Positions 1 through 17,487 of a DNA stretch of 64,000 bases are shown here, in pieces. The translations under genes were made by a program, and so were the position numbers. Source of the stretch: Hippopus hippopus (Eukaryota > Mollusca > Bivalvia > Cardiida > Cardiidae); NCBI GenBank assembly GCA_946811185.2, contig OX328109.1:39168129-39232128 (forward strand), in the 5' to 3' direction. The first letter of the stretch is position 1. Each line of letters opens with the position of its first letter. The notes under the pieces were generated by a model, which worked only from the letters and a program-made list of their open reading frames with translations, was not told where the DNA came from and searched no databases.

Positions 1-197
1 GTGCAGTCCGCGCAGGCTAATCCGAAACAACTTTTCCATTTTTATGTAATTTTCTGTTTTGCGCCAGTCTACTGTAGCACAAAATCTAATGAAGTTGTAA
101 AGTGCCGTCTCGGATTAGCCTGTGCAGACTGCGCAGGCTAATCCAAGACAACACTTTACGCAAATGTCCGAATGCCCCTTTTCACGTGTTGCAGGCC
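1..197. mobile_element. GC-rich 261-bp MITE (family C), 5' part outside window
   Basis: The right 197 bases of the element seen complete at 50786-51046 and 57106-57366. It ends with the terminal repeat containing AATGCCCCTTTTCACGTGTT and has the inner palindrome around GCCTGCGCAG. The left end is cut by the window edge. Confidence 0.85.
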
Positions 198-411
198 ATA
201 TTGAAAGTATTTGCAGAAGACAATTTCAGTGAGGCTCATGTAACGGGTATTATCCTTGAAACGCAAAAAAAAACATTTTGGGGATGGAGGAAAATTCTGA
301 TTGCATTGTTTTCAAAAGCCTTCTACCTTGGGGTTGCAAAAAGGGGAATGTGTGGTAAAGAGTTAAAATGAATTTTATAGTTTCTGACATTTTCTTTTAT
401 AATTTTTACAG

Positions 412-630
412 TTCAAAATTAACGGAGAATGGTGGACATGGATTGATTACCCAAAATTTCATGAGTTAGTGCAAGACTTTAAAACTAGTAATGGACAGAA
501 AACATTTACAGCCCAAGACTATATGGCTAAGACCCCACATTGGGCAGTTTTTGGGGCCATGGAACAGGGCTTTGATCCGAACGAAACAAGATATTTCCGG
601 AAAAGTAAAAAGGACATAGGTGGTTGTTGA
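412..630 (+). CDS. Terminal coding exon of an unrecognised plus-strand gene
   Basis: An open stretch of 72 codons ends in TGA and follows a good acceptor (pyrimidine-rich tract, then TTTTTACAG at 403-411). It begins FKINGEWWTWIDYPKFHELV and continues through FTAQDYMAKTPHWAVFGAME to the C-terminal KKDIGGC. The peptide is rich in aromatic residues (four Trp) and looks like a folded C-terminal segment. There is no start codon, and the rest of the gene lies left of the window. I do not recognise the family. It could be an enzyme C-terminus, but that is a guess. Splice signal, length and composition make chance unlikely, yet no homologue is known to me. Confidence 0.55.
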   Translation, partial: FKINGEWWTWIDYPKFHELVQDFKTSNGQKTFTAQDYMAKTPHWAVFGAMEQGFDPNETRYFRKSKKDIGGC

Positions 631-776
631 CTACCCTTGCAGCTTTGTTTATACTGATGTTAAATTTTTCTAGTGATTACATGAACTCATACTGCCTTGA
701 ATGAATTTGCAGCAGACAGTGTTGGAAAGATCCTTGTAAAATATAGACAATGGATCTGAATGACAATCGATATGAA

Positions 777-1002
777 TTAAGGTTCAAAACAACAACATTT
801 TGGACTTGCCCAAATTGAAAGCATACGCAGACGACGATTCAAATGAGGCTCAAATGATAGAATTTGTGTGCGATAGGGTAGAAAACTTTGATGGAAAAAG
901 AGAAAATAATTTTTACTAGCATTTTCTCCTTTTGCCTCAATGTTTTCAAAAGGCATCTTTCTCAGGGCTGTTGAAACTTGGGATTGTGTGGCAAAGGGTT
1001 AA
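777..1002 (-). mobile_element. TTAA MITE (family P)
   Basis: Both TTAA ends are present. The central hairpin is decayed on its left arm. Confidence 0.75.
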
Positions 1003-1076
1003 GGTTAAACTCTTTACAAAACAATATTTTTGGACTTGTCCAAGTGAAAAGCATTTTCAGAGGATAATATATAGAG

Positions 1077-1234
1077 TTTATTTCATCAGCTTGTGGTTAA
1101 TATGGGGAAATATTTGCCAAAAAAGGGAAAGGTATGCGAAAATAACAAGTGCTGTAAGGCACGAGTTATGTTCGCGGACCTTTCCCTTTTTCGGCAAATA
1201 TTTCCCCACATTAACCACAAGCTGATGAAATAAA
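1077..1234. repeat. Foldback, ~55-bp inverted arms
   Basis: The left arm from TTTATTTCATCAGCTTGTGG is matched in reverse complement by the right arm ending CCACAAGCTGATGAAATAAA. The loop is ~50 bp. It follows directly on a second, short MITE P fragment (1007-1075). Confidence 0.75.
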
Positions 1235-1434
1235 TTATATGTTATATTTCCTCTGATTATTTTGTCAACGAATGCCACTTTTAAAACTTAAAATCTTAAA
1301 AAACTTAAAAAAGTAGTTCCAGATTTTTGGCAGGAGGAAAATGTTCACTGTTACGGGGAAATAATTCCCCCCAGCTTAAATTACGACATTTCTTTACCCA
1401 TAACATTTCTAAAAATAGACACATGAAATATAAT

Positions 1435-1658
1435 ATAACTCTTTACCAAACGACAAAATTTTGGACTTTCCAAATTGAAAACATTTGCAGCGACAAATTA
1501 AATGTTGCCACAATAGTGATTTCTGCATTAAAGTAGAAAACATTGTGGGAAAAGGAGAAAATCCTGGTTACTAGCATTTTCTCCTATTTCCACAATGCTT
1601 TAAAAAGGTTTTTTTTTTTGTTATAATTTAAACCTGGTATTTTGTAGTAAAGGGTTAA
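1435..1658 (-). mobile_element. TTAA MITE (family P)
   Basis: The left end reads TAACTCTTTACCAAACGAC and the right end AGTAAAGGGTTAA. The hairpin is mildly diverged, and a T-run lies near the right end. Confidence 0.8.
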
Positions 1659-1977
1659 TATATGAAGTCAAAACATTGACAAAAAAATAAATTGCTAATT
1701 ATGAGCAATTCCTATTTTTGCCACAATATTTTCAATAGAAGTCTGCTGAAAGATAAAAAAATTGTCTGTTGGAGGTAACAAAGTCGCTGTTGTGACTGTT
1801 GTGAGTTAATTTAAGGTGCTATTTTGACAGTGTAGGTCAAGATCAGACTACACAGAAAGCGCAGTCTAATTTGGAGGTTTACTGTTGGATGTTGTGTGAG
1901 AAATAGTGATTTATTATATACTTTGATATTGTCCCCATGTATTTGCACTGGATGAAAGTATGCAATATTTTTCCATA

Positions 1978-2624
1978 TTGCATACTTTGATATTACATTC
2001 TTTAGAGCTTTTTTCACGTGTGTTGCTATTAAAGTACAGAACTATTTTAAATCCCGCCATTTCTCCAAAAATCAAAATATAAACGGCCGCCATTATTATA
2101 AATTTTATTGTTAGACATCATGTTTTATGACTTTTTCAATGCATAGTACTTAATAAAAACATGAAAAATCAGCAGAATTTTTGTTTCCCGAATAACAGTC
2201 ACTACAAAGTTATGAAAAATTTGTCTATCGAATATGTTTATCGATAATGAAATTATAAAGCGATGAAAAAGGATCCTCGGTCACCATCTTGTTTGTTTAC
2301 ATGCCTCTAGCAACGGTGACGTCATCAAAATCCAATGTTGAAAATTGCGCGAAACCATGGTAGGTTGACGAAACAGATTTTGAAATTTTGAAATAAACAA
2401 AATAAATTAATGAAATTAATGAAAACACTGTTAAATCAAGGGAAATTACGTAAACGATATCAAAGTATATAATAAAAAGGTTATTGCACTTGTACATGGG
2501 AATATATTGTGTTGAACTCGTTTTTTTGGCGTAGTTGCCCTCGCAAGCTCCGGGAACTCTACCAAAAGAACTCGTTCAACACAATATATTCCCATACAAG
2601 TGCAACAACCTATAATATTGCATA
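1978..2624. repeat. ~640-bp direct repeat, copy 1
   Basis: It opens with GCATACTTTGATATT and shares ordered blocks with the next unit, including CTATCGAA, GAAAAAGGAT, CATCTTGTTTGT and GACGTCATCA. A foldback lies at 2480-2609, where GCACTTGTACATGGGAATAT pairs with ATATTCCCATACAAGTGC. Confidence 0.75.
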
Positions 2625-3265
2625 CTTTAATATTGCATACTTCAGAGCTTTTTCATGCATGTCGTTGCGTACGGAAGTATTTTAAAATGCGCCCTTTGTC
2701 CAAATTCAAACTGAATGGCCACCATTATCATAAATTTCATTTTTAAACATTATGTTTGACGAATTTTCAATGCTTAGTTCTTAATAACAATACAAAAAGT
2801 AAACAGATCATTCTTTGCGGAATAAAAGTCCCTACAAGGACATGAAAAATGTGTCTATCGAACATGTTAATCGACTATGAAATCATCAAGCAAAGGAAAA
2901 GGATGCTCAGTTGCAATCTTGTTTGTGTACATACATCAAGCAACAGTGATGTCATCATAAGCCAATATTGAAAATTACGCGAAAGCATGATAGGTCAACA
3001 AAAAATTTTCTTATCACTTTTGCGATAAACAATACAGTTTAAAGATAAATTAATGAATTTAATGAAAATAGTGTTAAATCACGGGAAATTATGTAATACA
3101 ATATCAAAGTATTTAATAAAAAGGTTCTTGCACATGTATAGGAATATATTGTGTTGAACTTGTTCTGTTGGCATAGTTGCCCTCGCAAGCTTGGGTAACT
3201 CTGCCAAAAGAACTCGTTCAACACAACATACTCCCGTACAAGTACAATAATGTATAATATCCCAG
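2625..3265. repeat. ~640-bp direct repeat, copy 2
   Basis: A diverged second copy of the preceding unit, abutting it in the same orientation. It carries its own foldback at 3123-3252 (GGAATATATTGTGTTGAACT against GTTCAACACAACATACTCCC). Confidence 0.75.
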
Positions 3266-3351
3266 TGAAAACAGACTTGGATTTGCATATTGCTGTTTAT
3301 GTTATGTGTTGAAAATATCTACTTCATTTAATATTCATTTACATCTTTACA

Positions 3352-3505
3352 AGATGACAAAATTTTAGATAGGTCCATATTGAAAGCATTTGTGACTGAC
3401 AAATGTGCCTCAAAATGATGGGAATTGTCTTTCAAGAGAAGAAATATTGAGGGAAAAGGAGGAAATACTGGCAACCAGCATTTTCTCCTTTACCCACATT
3501 GCACA
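3352..3505 (-). mobile_element. TTAA MITE (family P), right end lost
   Basis: The CTTTACAAGATGACAAAATT end and the hairpin are recognisable. The GGTAAAGGGTTAA end is missing. Confidence 0.6.
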
Positions 3506-3715
3506 GGAGATTATCTGGAGAAGCTGATGATATATGTATTATGTGGATAAGTGACTGCTTACATTTGAGGTACTATACTGTTTTAAACTAGATGATGTAA
3601 TATTTTACCATTTTATTGGTTTTAAATGAAATAATATGCTGAAATAAAGGGAATTTAACTGGATAAATATTGTGCAGATATTTGTTTAAATTTCCACATA
3701 TCTTTACTTCACAAG

Positions 3716-3938
3716 AGTTGATTGATTTGATTGAATGTTGTTTTACACTGCCTTCAACATTATTTCAGTCATATCAGGGCAACACCTCACATATTCATGT
3801 ATTTCCTACGTTTCACCAGTACTGGGCCAGGGCTTTAAAGTGTCATGCCCCAGGACACTCCCACAAAAATCCCATTGGAATCAGTGAGGTTCCAGGTCAA
3901 GAGTCCAACACCTTACCACTGAGCCATGCAGGACCGCA
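3716..3938 (-). mobile_element. tRNA-derived SINE
   Basis: Read on the minus strand it has an A-box-like TGGCTCAGTGGTAAGG, a degenerate B-box region, the body line GGTGAAACGTAGGAAATACATG and a tail of ATCAATCAA type. Confidence 0.7.
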
Positions 3939-4133
3939 ATTCACATGAGTACACAGAACATACATTTAGTAAAGATTTGTGTTAAGTGTACACTATTGTA
4001 ACAATATTTTGGTTACACCATAGGAACAAGTGCACTTTTTAAGACATACCAAGTGTTTGTTTGACAGGTACAATATACAAATTCATTTCCACGCTAGTGA
4101 CTACTTTTCCATGTACAAAGAGTCAAAAACAAT

Positions 4134-4399
4134 ATGAGCCATGCTCTGGCAAAAAGGGGTTTTAATGCATCTCCATGAAGCATGATCCTAGGCAAGTCAT
4201 TACATAACTACGGATCCATTCTAACCATTTTGTATTACAACAGAGTGAATCATGAGGTACACTGGTCAACAGACATGCAGAAAATTGACCAATAGCAAAA
4301 TGTTTCGGCCCAGGTTAACCTGCTTGGACTGCACAGGCTGACCTGGTTCGATACTTTTTGCAGATGCATTAGGTGTCCTTTTCAAGAACATGGCCCATT
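4134..4399. mobile_element. GAGCC MITE (family G)
   Basis: It starts ATGAGCCATGCTCTGG and ends ACATGGCCCATTT in inverted relation. The middle carries a decayed CAGCCTGC...GCAGGCTGACC palindrome. Confidence 0.75.
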
Positions 4400-4728
4400 T
4401 AAATTATGTTCTATGGTGAGAGAGGAAATTATTTCATGCTTTCCGGTAGGATATCGAGAAATAGCAGTGAAAGTATTTTTTGATATTACACGGGTACAAC
4501 CAGTGAAAATACCGATTTTCGTGTTCTTGTTGCCTAGGTAAATTGCGCGTGCCTCACAACCAGATGGAAATATGGCATCATTTACCTTACATTTCTCGTG
4601 CTTGACGTAATATTAAAACGCGTTGCTATGCAGGAGGGGTACGCCACGGGGAATAACGGAAACGAACTGTACTGGATTTTGATAAAGCTCCTCTCAGAAA
4701 GGGTTAAAAGCATGAAATAAGTAGAATA

Positions 4729-4874
4729 TTTGTTTTTTTCGGTGAAAGATCGAAATTTATTTCATCGAGTGAACACCATCGGTAATATTTTCACGAGTGG
4801 CGCAGCCACTTGTGAAAATATTACCGGTGTTCACGAGATGAAATAAATTTCAATCTTTCACTGAAAAAAACAAA
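4729..4874. repeat. Foldback hairpin, ~65-bp arms
   Basis: The arm TCGAAATTTATTTCATC through GGTAATATTTTCACGAGTGG is answered by CCACTTGTGAAAATATTACC through GATGAAATAAATTTC. A very small loop sits at GCGCAG. It lies at the right side of a less structured repeat from about 4427. Confidence 0.8.
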
Positions 4875-4916
4875 TATCCTCTATTTATTCTGTTGGAATG
4901 GCTATCATCAATTTAT

Positions 4917-5085
4917 AATCCTTTATCAAACACCTCATGTTTTCATGATCTTAAAGAGGGCTATTGAGAACATTTTGGGAAAATGGCATACTAGAGTAGA
5001 ACTGGCAACCACCTGTCCTTTTTCCAACAATGTTTTCTATCCCTTTAAAGAAAAATTTTATCCTGTAAGCCACATAAAATTTGTA
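4917..5085 (+). mobile_element. TTAA MITE (family P), decayed
   Basis: The order is preserved: AATCCTTTATCAAACA, the GAACATTTTGGGAAAATGG arm, then CAACAATGTTTTCTA. The hairpin is broken and the right terminus is not clear. Confidence 0.55.
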
Positions 5086-5140
5086 ACCTTTTTTTTAAAA
5101 CTTCTTGGTTCTGCCTTCTAGAAAAGAGCTAAGAAATTTT

Positions 5141-5365
5141 CTAACCTTTGCCAAACAATCCTGTGTTTTAACTAATTTGTAAGAGGAAAGTTTTGGACAA
5201 TATGGTCGGCATAGGAGAACATGCAGGTAAGCAGCATTTTCCCTTTTCCTGCAATGTTGTCTTTCCTGTATAAGAGAATCTCATCATTTGAGCCACATTG
5301 AATTTGTTTCTGCAGATGCTTTTAATTCGGACAAGTCAAACATTTCGCTGTCTTGTAAAGATTTA
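5141..5365 (+). mobile_element. TTAA MITE (family P)
   Basis: It runs from TAACCTTTGCCAAACAATCC to TCTTGTAAAGATTTAA. The hairpin is diverged. Confidence 0.65.
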
Positions 5366-5371
5366 AAAGAA

Positions 5372-6300
5372 TACACAGACAAATATCCAGACCTTATTTT
5401 TCATGCAGATGAAAAATAAATGTTTTACCAATTATGCCTTGATTGATTTGACTTGAAAAAAAGTATCTACAATAATGCACACCTAACTTATCTCTTGTCA
5501 TTTGATTTGCCTCAGATGGTAACTTTTGAGAGCCTTTCAGTTATTATGACAATATGGAAATTGCTCTAAATAATGTCACTGTCACAATGTTTGCCTCATT
5601 TTCTCATTTGGTAGAACATGTTAGAATCTGACAGTGTCAAAGTCTTCGGGATATCAAAAAATATAGATATCGTTGAATCATCTAAAATCTAGATATATAT
5701 CGAAGTTTGTGGCCATTTTGTTTTTCTTTTAAGTCATGTGATACTATATCGAAATCAAGACTACTGATGTCCTACCATTTATCAATATTATTATTGTCTG
5801 CGAAAATTTCAGGAAAATGAGGTTTAGATGGGCAAATCGGTGTACTTCAACACACTTCATTCCACTAAGGCAAAGACCCCTTGCCATAAAAGCTACAAAT
5901 TATTTCAAGACAAAACCGCATTTGAAAAAAATTAACACTTCCACCAAGATTTGCTGTTAATGGCTGCCACATGACCGTGTCAGCGAGGGATGTTTAAGGT
6001 CAGTCTATATATAAAATGGTGGTTTATTCTCACACTTCACGAATTTATCTGCATGACAAAATTGTTGCTCTGTGTTGGATGTGTTATGCTCGTCGAAATA
6101 TTTTTGTGAATATTTAAAAATAAACGGACATGCTATACTTGCCTGTACATGTTAAATAAGGACAGGTACAGGCAAGTGGAGTTTCATTTTTATCCCTATA
6201 ATTTAAGTTGGCAAACACCAAAGCTTAATATTGCGATTGTCAGTGTGTCAAGGGTGTATATATTTCTTGTGTGGTATGGTGTTAAAAACTAATATTTTTG
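5372..6300. other. No gene seen
   Basis: No exon with supporting splice sites was found. The stretch has short AT-rich low-complexity and small inverted repeats (CTTGCCTGTAC/GTACAGGCAAG at about 6139-6178; TGTGTGGTATGG/CCATACCACACA at about 6270-6317). Confidence 0.6.
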
Positions 6301-6305
6301 TAACT

Positions 6306-6480
6306 CCATACCACACAACAATAATGTAGGCTTGTCTAAACTGAAAGCATTTTCAGAACAAAATTGAAATGTGACCCAAATGATGAAATTAGCCTTTGAT
6401 ACGGTAGTAAACCAGCATTTTCTCCTTTCAAGCAATGTTTTCCTTATGGTCATTAAAAGTCAGGATTTAACTATATTGAT
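6306..6480 (-). mobile_element. TTAA MITE (family P), partial
   Basis: The CTTGTCTAAACTGAAAGCAT segment and half of the hairpin remain. Confidence 0.5.
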
Positions 6481-6659
6481 GCACAACCTCTTACCAAACA
6501 ACCCTGAAGAACGAGGCCTCTGAAAAAAAAAAATTTAGAAAAAGAAACAATGGTTGTTTCTACCCTTTCCAAGGACAATGTGAAAATTTGAGTCGCAATT
6601 ACCGTAGTTCTCTGCAAGTGCTTTTGAGCTCAAAAGCCTTTTTCGTCAGGGTTGTAGAG

Positions 6660-6870
6660 GTTATGTGTGCCTCAGTGGTAAAGTGTAGGACTTGAAACCT
6701 GGAGGCCCTGGGTTTGAGCCTCACTGGAAGCACTGGGCTTTTCAAGGGAGTGTCCATGGGCAAGACGTATTAGAACCCCAGCCTAGTACTAAAGAAACTA
6801 AAGAAGCAAGCTGTTGTTGTGATATGATTGAAATAATATTACAAGCAGCATAAAAGACTACTCAATTAAT
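6660..6870 (+). mobile_element. tRNA-derived SINE
   Basis: It has an A-box-like TGCCTCAGTGGTAAAGTG, a B-box-like GGGTTTGAGCC, the body phrase CCCAGCCTAGTAC and a tail with TGTGATATGATTGAAATAAT. It belongs to the same family as the copy at 58616. Confidence 0.75.
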
Positions 6871-7129
6871 CATTCTCCAGTGTCGTCAAAACACAAGATT
6901 GTATGGTTAATGGGTTTTGACAGTGCAAGACTGCTGCCCTGTCTAGTGGTACCACAAAATATCCCTTCTTAGACAGTCATGCCAGTCAGGACTGAACTTA
7001 GAACCTCTGGATTACAGATCCTAAGCTATATCCAGTGTTAGAGCCATAGCCCTAAAGCTATTACCTGCTATTAGTGCTCTTTAGCCGAAGTTATACTTCT
7101 GTATTTCCAGTAAAGATCAAGCCACATTA

Positions 7130-7485
7130 AAGGAACAATAGCGGCCAAATGTAAACAAAGCGTGTGTTACAATGCATTTCAATCTAAATCATACCATGTA
7201 AAAGTATGGAAATTAGTGTGAAGATAACAATCTGTCATTGGACGGTCGGTCCCAGTGTTAGCCGCTGGCAGGGATATTGATTTCAAAACTAGGTTAAAAC
7301 CTGCCACTCTATCTTTTGTTTACTTTTTGCCTGATTTTAAAATTCATTTTTCTGCCAATATTAACACTTGGACCAACCACACGATCACAGATTGTCATCT
7401 TCACATTATTTACCATACTTTTAAATGGTATGATTTAAATCTAAATGCATTTTAACACCTGCTTTGACTTTTTGGCTGTTATTGC
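7130..7485. mobile_element. ~355-bp MITE with ~100-bp terminal inverted repeats (family H)
   Basis: The left arm (AATGCATTTCAATCTAAATC, ATACCATGTAAAAGTATGG, GAAGATAACAATCTGT) is repeated in reverse at the right end. The ends are AGGAACAATAGC and GCTGTTATTG next to TTAA-like sequence. Related copies lie at 18415-18745 and 39883-40158. Confidence 0.75.
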
Positions 7486-7589
7486 GCAATTAATGTACTG
7501 AGGATGTTTCAGAAAATTGCACACGGGGTGATGACCATGCGTAATATTGCTGAAGTGTCTTGAAGTTCCTCTGACCAGATCATTCAAAT

Positions 7590-7817
7590 AAACCCTTTAC
7601 TACACAATCTCATGTTTTAACCACCCCTAGGAACGAAGCTTTTGAAAACATTAAGAGAAAAGAAAATGCTGGTACCCAGCATTTTCTACTCTTCCTGCAT
7701 AGTTTTCTACCATTTCAAAGACAACTCAATCATTTACATTACACTGTCAGAATAAGTCGTCTGCAAATGCTTTCAAATTAAACAAGTGTACAAATTTGTG
7801 GTCTGATAAAGAGTTAA
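7590..7817 (+). mobile_element. TTAA MITE (family P)
   Basis: First of two abutting copies. Its right TTAA (7814-7817) is the left TTAA of the next copy. Confidence 0.8.
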
Positions 7818-8043
7818 CCCTTTACAAAACAATCCAGGGGTTTCAAACCCTGAGAAAGAAGCCTTTTTGAAAACATTGTGGGAAAAAGACAAAATGCTGG
7901 AAATCAGCATTTTCTCCTTTTCCAACAATGTTATCTACCCCTCCCAATACAAATTTCAACCTTTGAGTCACATCAATTTCGTTGTCTGCAAATGCTTTCA
8001 TTTTGAACTAGTCTAAACTTACTTTCATCTTGTAAAGAGTTAA
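7814..8043 (+). mobile_element. TTAA MITE (family P)
   Basis: Second of the pair, in the same orientation, with a near-intact hairpin around GCTGGAAATCAGC. Confidence 0.8.
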
Positions 8044-8430
8044 GTCATTACCTCACACAGACAAATTGTTTCAATCATGCAATGGACCAGTTTCAAACAC
8101 ATTGTGATGAATGGAGAAATTGCCTTTAACAAACAATTTCTTCACTCACCACTATTCCCTTGTTTTCATGTATCAAACCTCAACCAATGATGATAATCCA
8201 TATTTCTGAATGATTTTTCAAAGTCATCTGCTAGAAATAGCCTCAATAAAAATTAGTCAGTAAAATTACACAAGTAAAACATTAGGCTACTTTACAGGTA
8301 TTATTTTATTAACAAATAAAATATAACAATTGCACTTGAAAAACTCTGCAAATGTACTTCACTCTCTCTGACACTCAATAATACAAAATATTTTATCTTT
8401 CATATCACTCAGATACCATATATTCATTGT

Positions 8431-8652
8431 GAATCTTTATAATATGACAAAATTATAGGCTGTCCATACTGAAAGCATTGGAAAATGATAAATCAATGCA
8501 GCTCAAATGCAGGGGGATGTCTATGGAAGGATAGAAAACATTGTGGGAAAAGGAGAAAATGCTGGTTACCAGCATTTTCTTCATTTCCAACAATGTTTTC
8601 TAAAGCCTCTGTCAGGATTGTTTAAAATCTTGAATGTTTGGTAAAGTGTTAA
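8431..8652 (-). mobile_element. TTAA MITE (family P)
   Basis: The hairpin is well preserved. It sits just downstream of the RWDD4 stop codon (minus strand), so it may lie in the 3' UTR. Confidence 0.75.
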
Positions 8653-8720
8653 CATTTTATTTGGCTATATCTTAAGACCTAATTTGATGGTAAGTACTGC
8701 CCCTGATGTACAGAAATAGG

Positions 8721-15451
<6,731 letters not shown>

Positions 15452-15813
15452 TCCAAAAGACACATATATTCAAAGGAGAATATAGGAAGAAACTTGAAAT
15501 ATGTAATTATTTTGTTAAAACAACTCAAATCAAGATCTTCTATAAGACTTTTCAGTCACGTCATTTCTACTGCGTTTCCGCAAATTCTTGGACATTTCTT
15601 CCCAAGGAATTTAACAAATTTATCCAAATTCATGCCAAAAAAAGTAATCTCCCTTATGCCAACTTCCGGGGGATTGTCAAAAGTTGGAAAATCAATGTTC
15701 TAAGAGGTTTCAAGCTTTTTCGCTGCATTGATTCAACATTTCATTCATAATGACATCATCTGCTACTCCTGAATTTTTAAGAATATCAAGAAAATCCACA
15801 GCTGCAAGATACA

Positions 15814-15932
15814 TCCTACGCTAAAACAGAATATGTCGGTTGATGTTTGAAGTCGTCCCCAGGAGTAATCGTCCTACGCTAAAACAGAATATGTCGGTTG
15901 ATGTTTGAAGTCGTCCCCAGGAGTAATCGTCC
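15814..15932. repeat. Perfect 58-bp tandem duplication
   Basis: Two identical 58-bp units starting TCCTACGCTAAAACAGAATA, with no mismatch, plus three bases of a third. The identity suggests a recent event. Confidence 0.95.
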
Positions 15933-16120
15933 AGAAGTTCAAGGGTGCGATTATTCCACGGAGAAAAAATTTTTTTTTCCACACAATTAAATGATAATGA
16001 AAACTAAAGTAGGTGATAGCATTTGAGGTAAAACAATTATAGTAGATCTATAAGATTATCCCTCCAGGGAAAAAAACAGATGGGCACAAATTTGTGGTGT
16101 TTCTTTATCAACCTCTTCTT

Positions 16121-16837
16121 GGTGGACGGACGTTTTGGTCACGGACGTTTTGGCCAGAATGTTTTGGCCAGGACGTTTTGGCCACGGACGTTTTGGCCAG
16201 CTAAATGTGCAAAGTAGGATGTTTTGGCCAAATGCTTTTTAACTCTCTATACTTTTAAGTTTACATTTTTTGATGCAGAAAAGCATATTCAGTTCATTTC
16301 ATGCATTTTTTGCTTTAAGATAACATTTGGCCAAAACATAGTCTGACTTTAATTTGACATCTTCAGTAACAAACTGCTTAGATTTTTTTATACTGTGTTG
16401 CAAAATATTGTTGCAAATAGAACTTTTAAGTTATTGTTCAATCATTATTAATTGACAGAGTTGATAATTGGCAATTAAAGCAATCATCAAATACAATTTC
16501 GTCCTTGGTTGAGCATAAAAGCAAAATAACACTTGAAAGTAAGTAGTTCTATTCAATAACACCAATGAATTAAAAAATGAAGAAGTTGACTATTTGTAAC
16601 TTCATTAATATTTTTTTTTTAAAGAAATTAACCCAATACTGCTTATGTGTCAAATATATCAATTTCTAATTTTCCTACAATGCTTTTAAATCACGTCTAA
16701 CGAGGCAAAAATTCACAAAATTAACATTTGGCCAAAACGTCCTACTTTGTATTTTTAGCTGGCCAAAACATCCGTGGCCAAAACATCCTGGCCAAAACGT
16801 CCGTGGCCAAAATGTCCGTGGCCAAAACATCCTACAT
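16121..16837. mobile_element. Foldback element with GGCCAAAACGTCC arrays (FB-2)
   Basis: The left arm (to ~16230) has repeated GGACGTTTTGGCCA units. The right arm (16728-16837) carries the same unit inverted five or more times (GGCCAAAACGTCCGT). The centre is ~500 bp, AT-rich, without an ORF. Confidence 0.85.
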
Positions 16838-16860
16838 TCCTTTTTCTCCACCACATCCAT

Positions 16861-17128
16861 TTGAGTCATGCTCTGTGGAAAGAGGCTTCATGCATCTAAA
16901 AAAGTTATTGACCAATATTAGCTGATGCAGGCTGACATGGCTCGAAATGTTTTGCTTTTGGTCTATTTTTTATAGGTCAAAGGATCATTCTACCTCATGA
17001 TTCAGATGATTGTTCCAAAGACAAAAGGGATTTTATGGATCAATAATAAAAAAGATGACTTGCTTGGTATAATGTATGGTTCGATCATAGAGATGCATTA
17101 AAGTCACTTTTGCCAGAGTACCGTTCAT
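16861..17128. mobile_element. GAGCC MITE (family G)
   Basis: It starts TTGAGTCATGCTCTGTGG and ends TTGCCAGAGTACCGTTCAT. It abuts FB-2. Confidence 0.75.
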
Positions 17129-17218
17129 TTACTGAAGTCTAGATCTGTTAGACTATTTCTTTTGGGGAAAAACCAGATCGGCACAAATGTATGGTGTTCC
17201 TTCTACCAACCTTCTCCT

Positions 17219-17229
17219 TTATTTTTCAG
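17219..17229 (+). other. Splice acceptor of the TRAPPC11 start exon (5' UTR)
   Basis: TTATTTTTCAG lies 54 bp before the start codon. An upstream non-coding exon is therefore likely, and its donor was not identified. Confidence 0.7.
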
Positions 17230-17283
17230 TTAGTGTTAAAAGATATATATTTGTCCTTCTCACTTGAAAGACAAACACCTGTT

Positions 17284-17487
17284 ATGTCTTGGGCTAGTGA
17301 TTTACCAGAAGAGCTGCTGTGTCGGCCGACTGGGTTAGTGGTATTGACTGGCCTTGATGTGACATACAATGCAGTCCACAAGTCAATCTGGGACACATTC
17401 TGTAATAATCGTAGGCATGACAGAGTACCACTACAGTTTCAAGTTGTACCTGGGGATCATGAATATCCTAAATGTAGAACAAATAAG
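17284..17487 (+). CDS. TRAPPC11: TRAPPC11 coding exon 1
   Basis: Residues 1-68, [20 protein letters not shown] to KCRTNK, leaving in phase 0. The in-frame ATG at 17191 lies upstream of the acceptor in intron sequence, so MSWAS is the start. It matches the human N-terminus in length. Confidence 0.96.

Larger units (their letters stand above)
15452..17229. promoter_or_regulatory. RWDD4-TRAPPC11 divergent intergenic / promoter region
   Basis: The start codons of two divergent genes are 1.83 kb apart. The TRAPPC11 start exon is preceded by a splice acceptor, so its first, non-coding exon and the promoter must lie upstream. The non-repeat part nearest RWDD4 (15452-15810) is the likeliest core. 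No TATA box or CpG island stands out by eye, and the transcription starts are not determined. The right part is filled by transposons. Confidence 0.6.

Noticed and set aside
15711..15830. Minus-strand open stretch upstream of RWDD4 (VDFLDILKNSGVADDV...)
   Set aside because: About 33 codons with a weak upstream AG. No family match, and it overlaps the 58-bp duplication. It could contain an upstream ORF in the RWDD4 leader, but there is no support.
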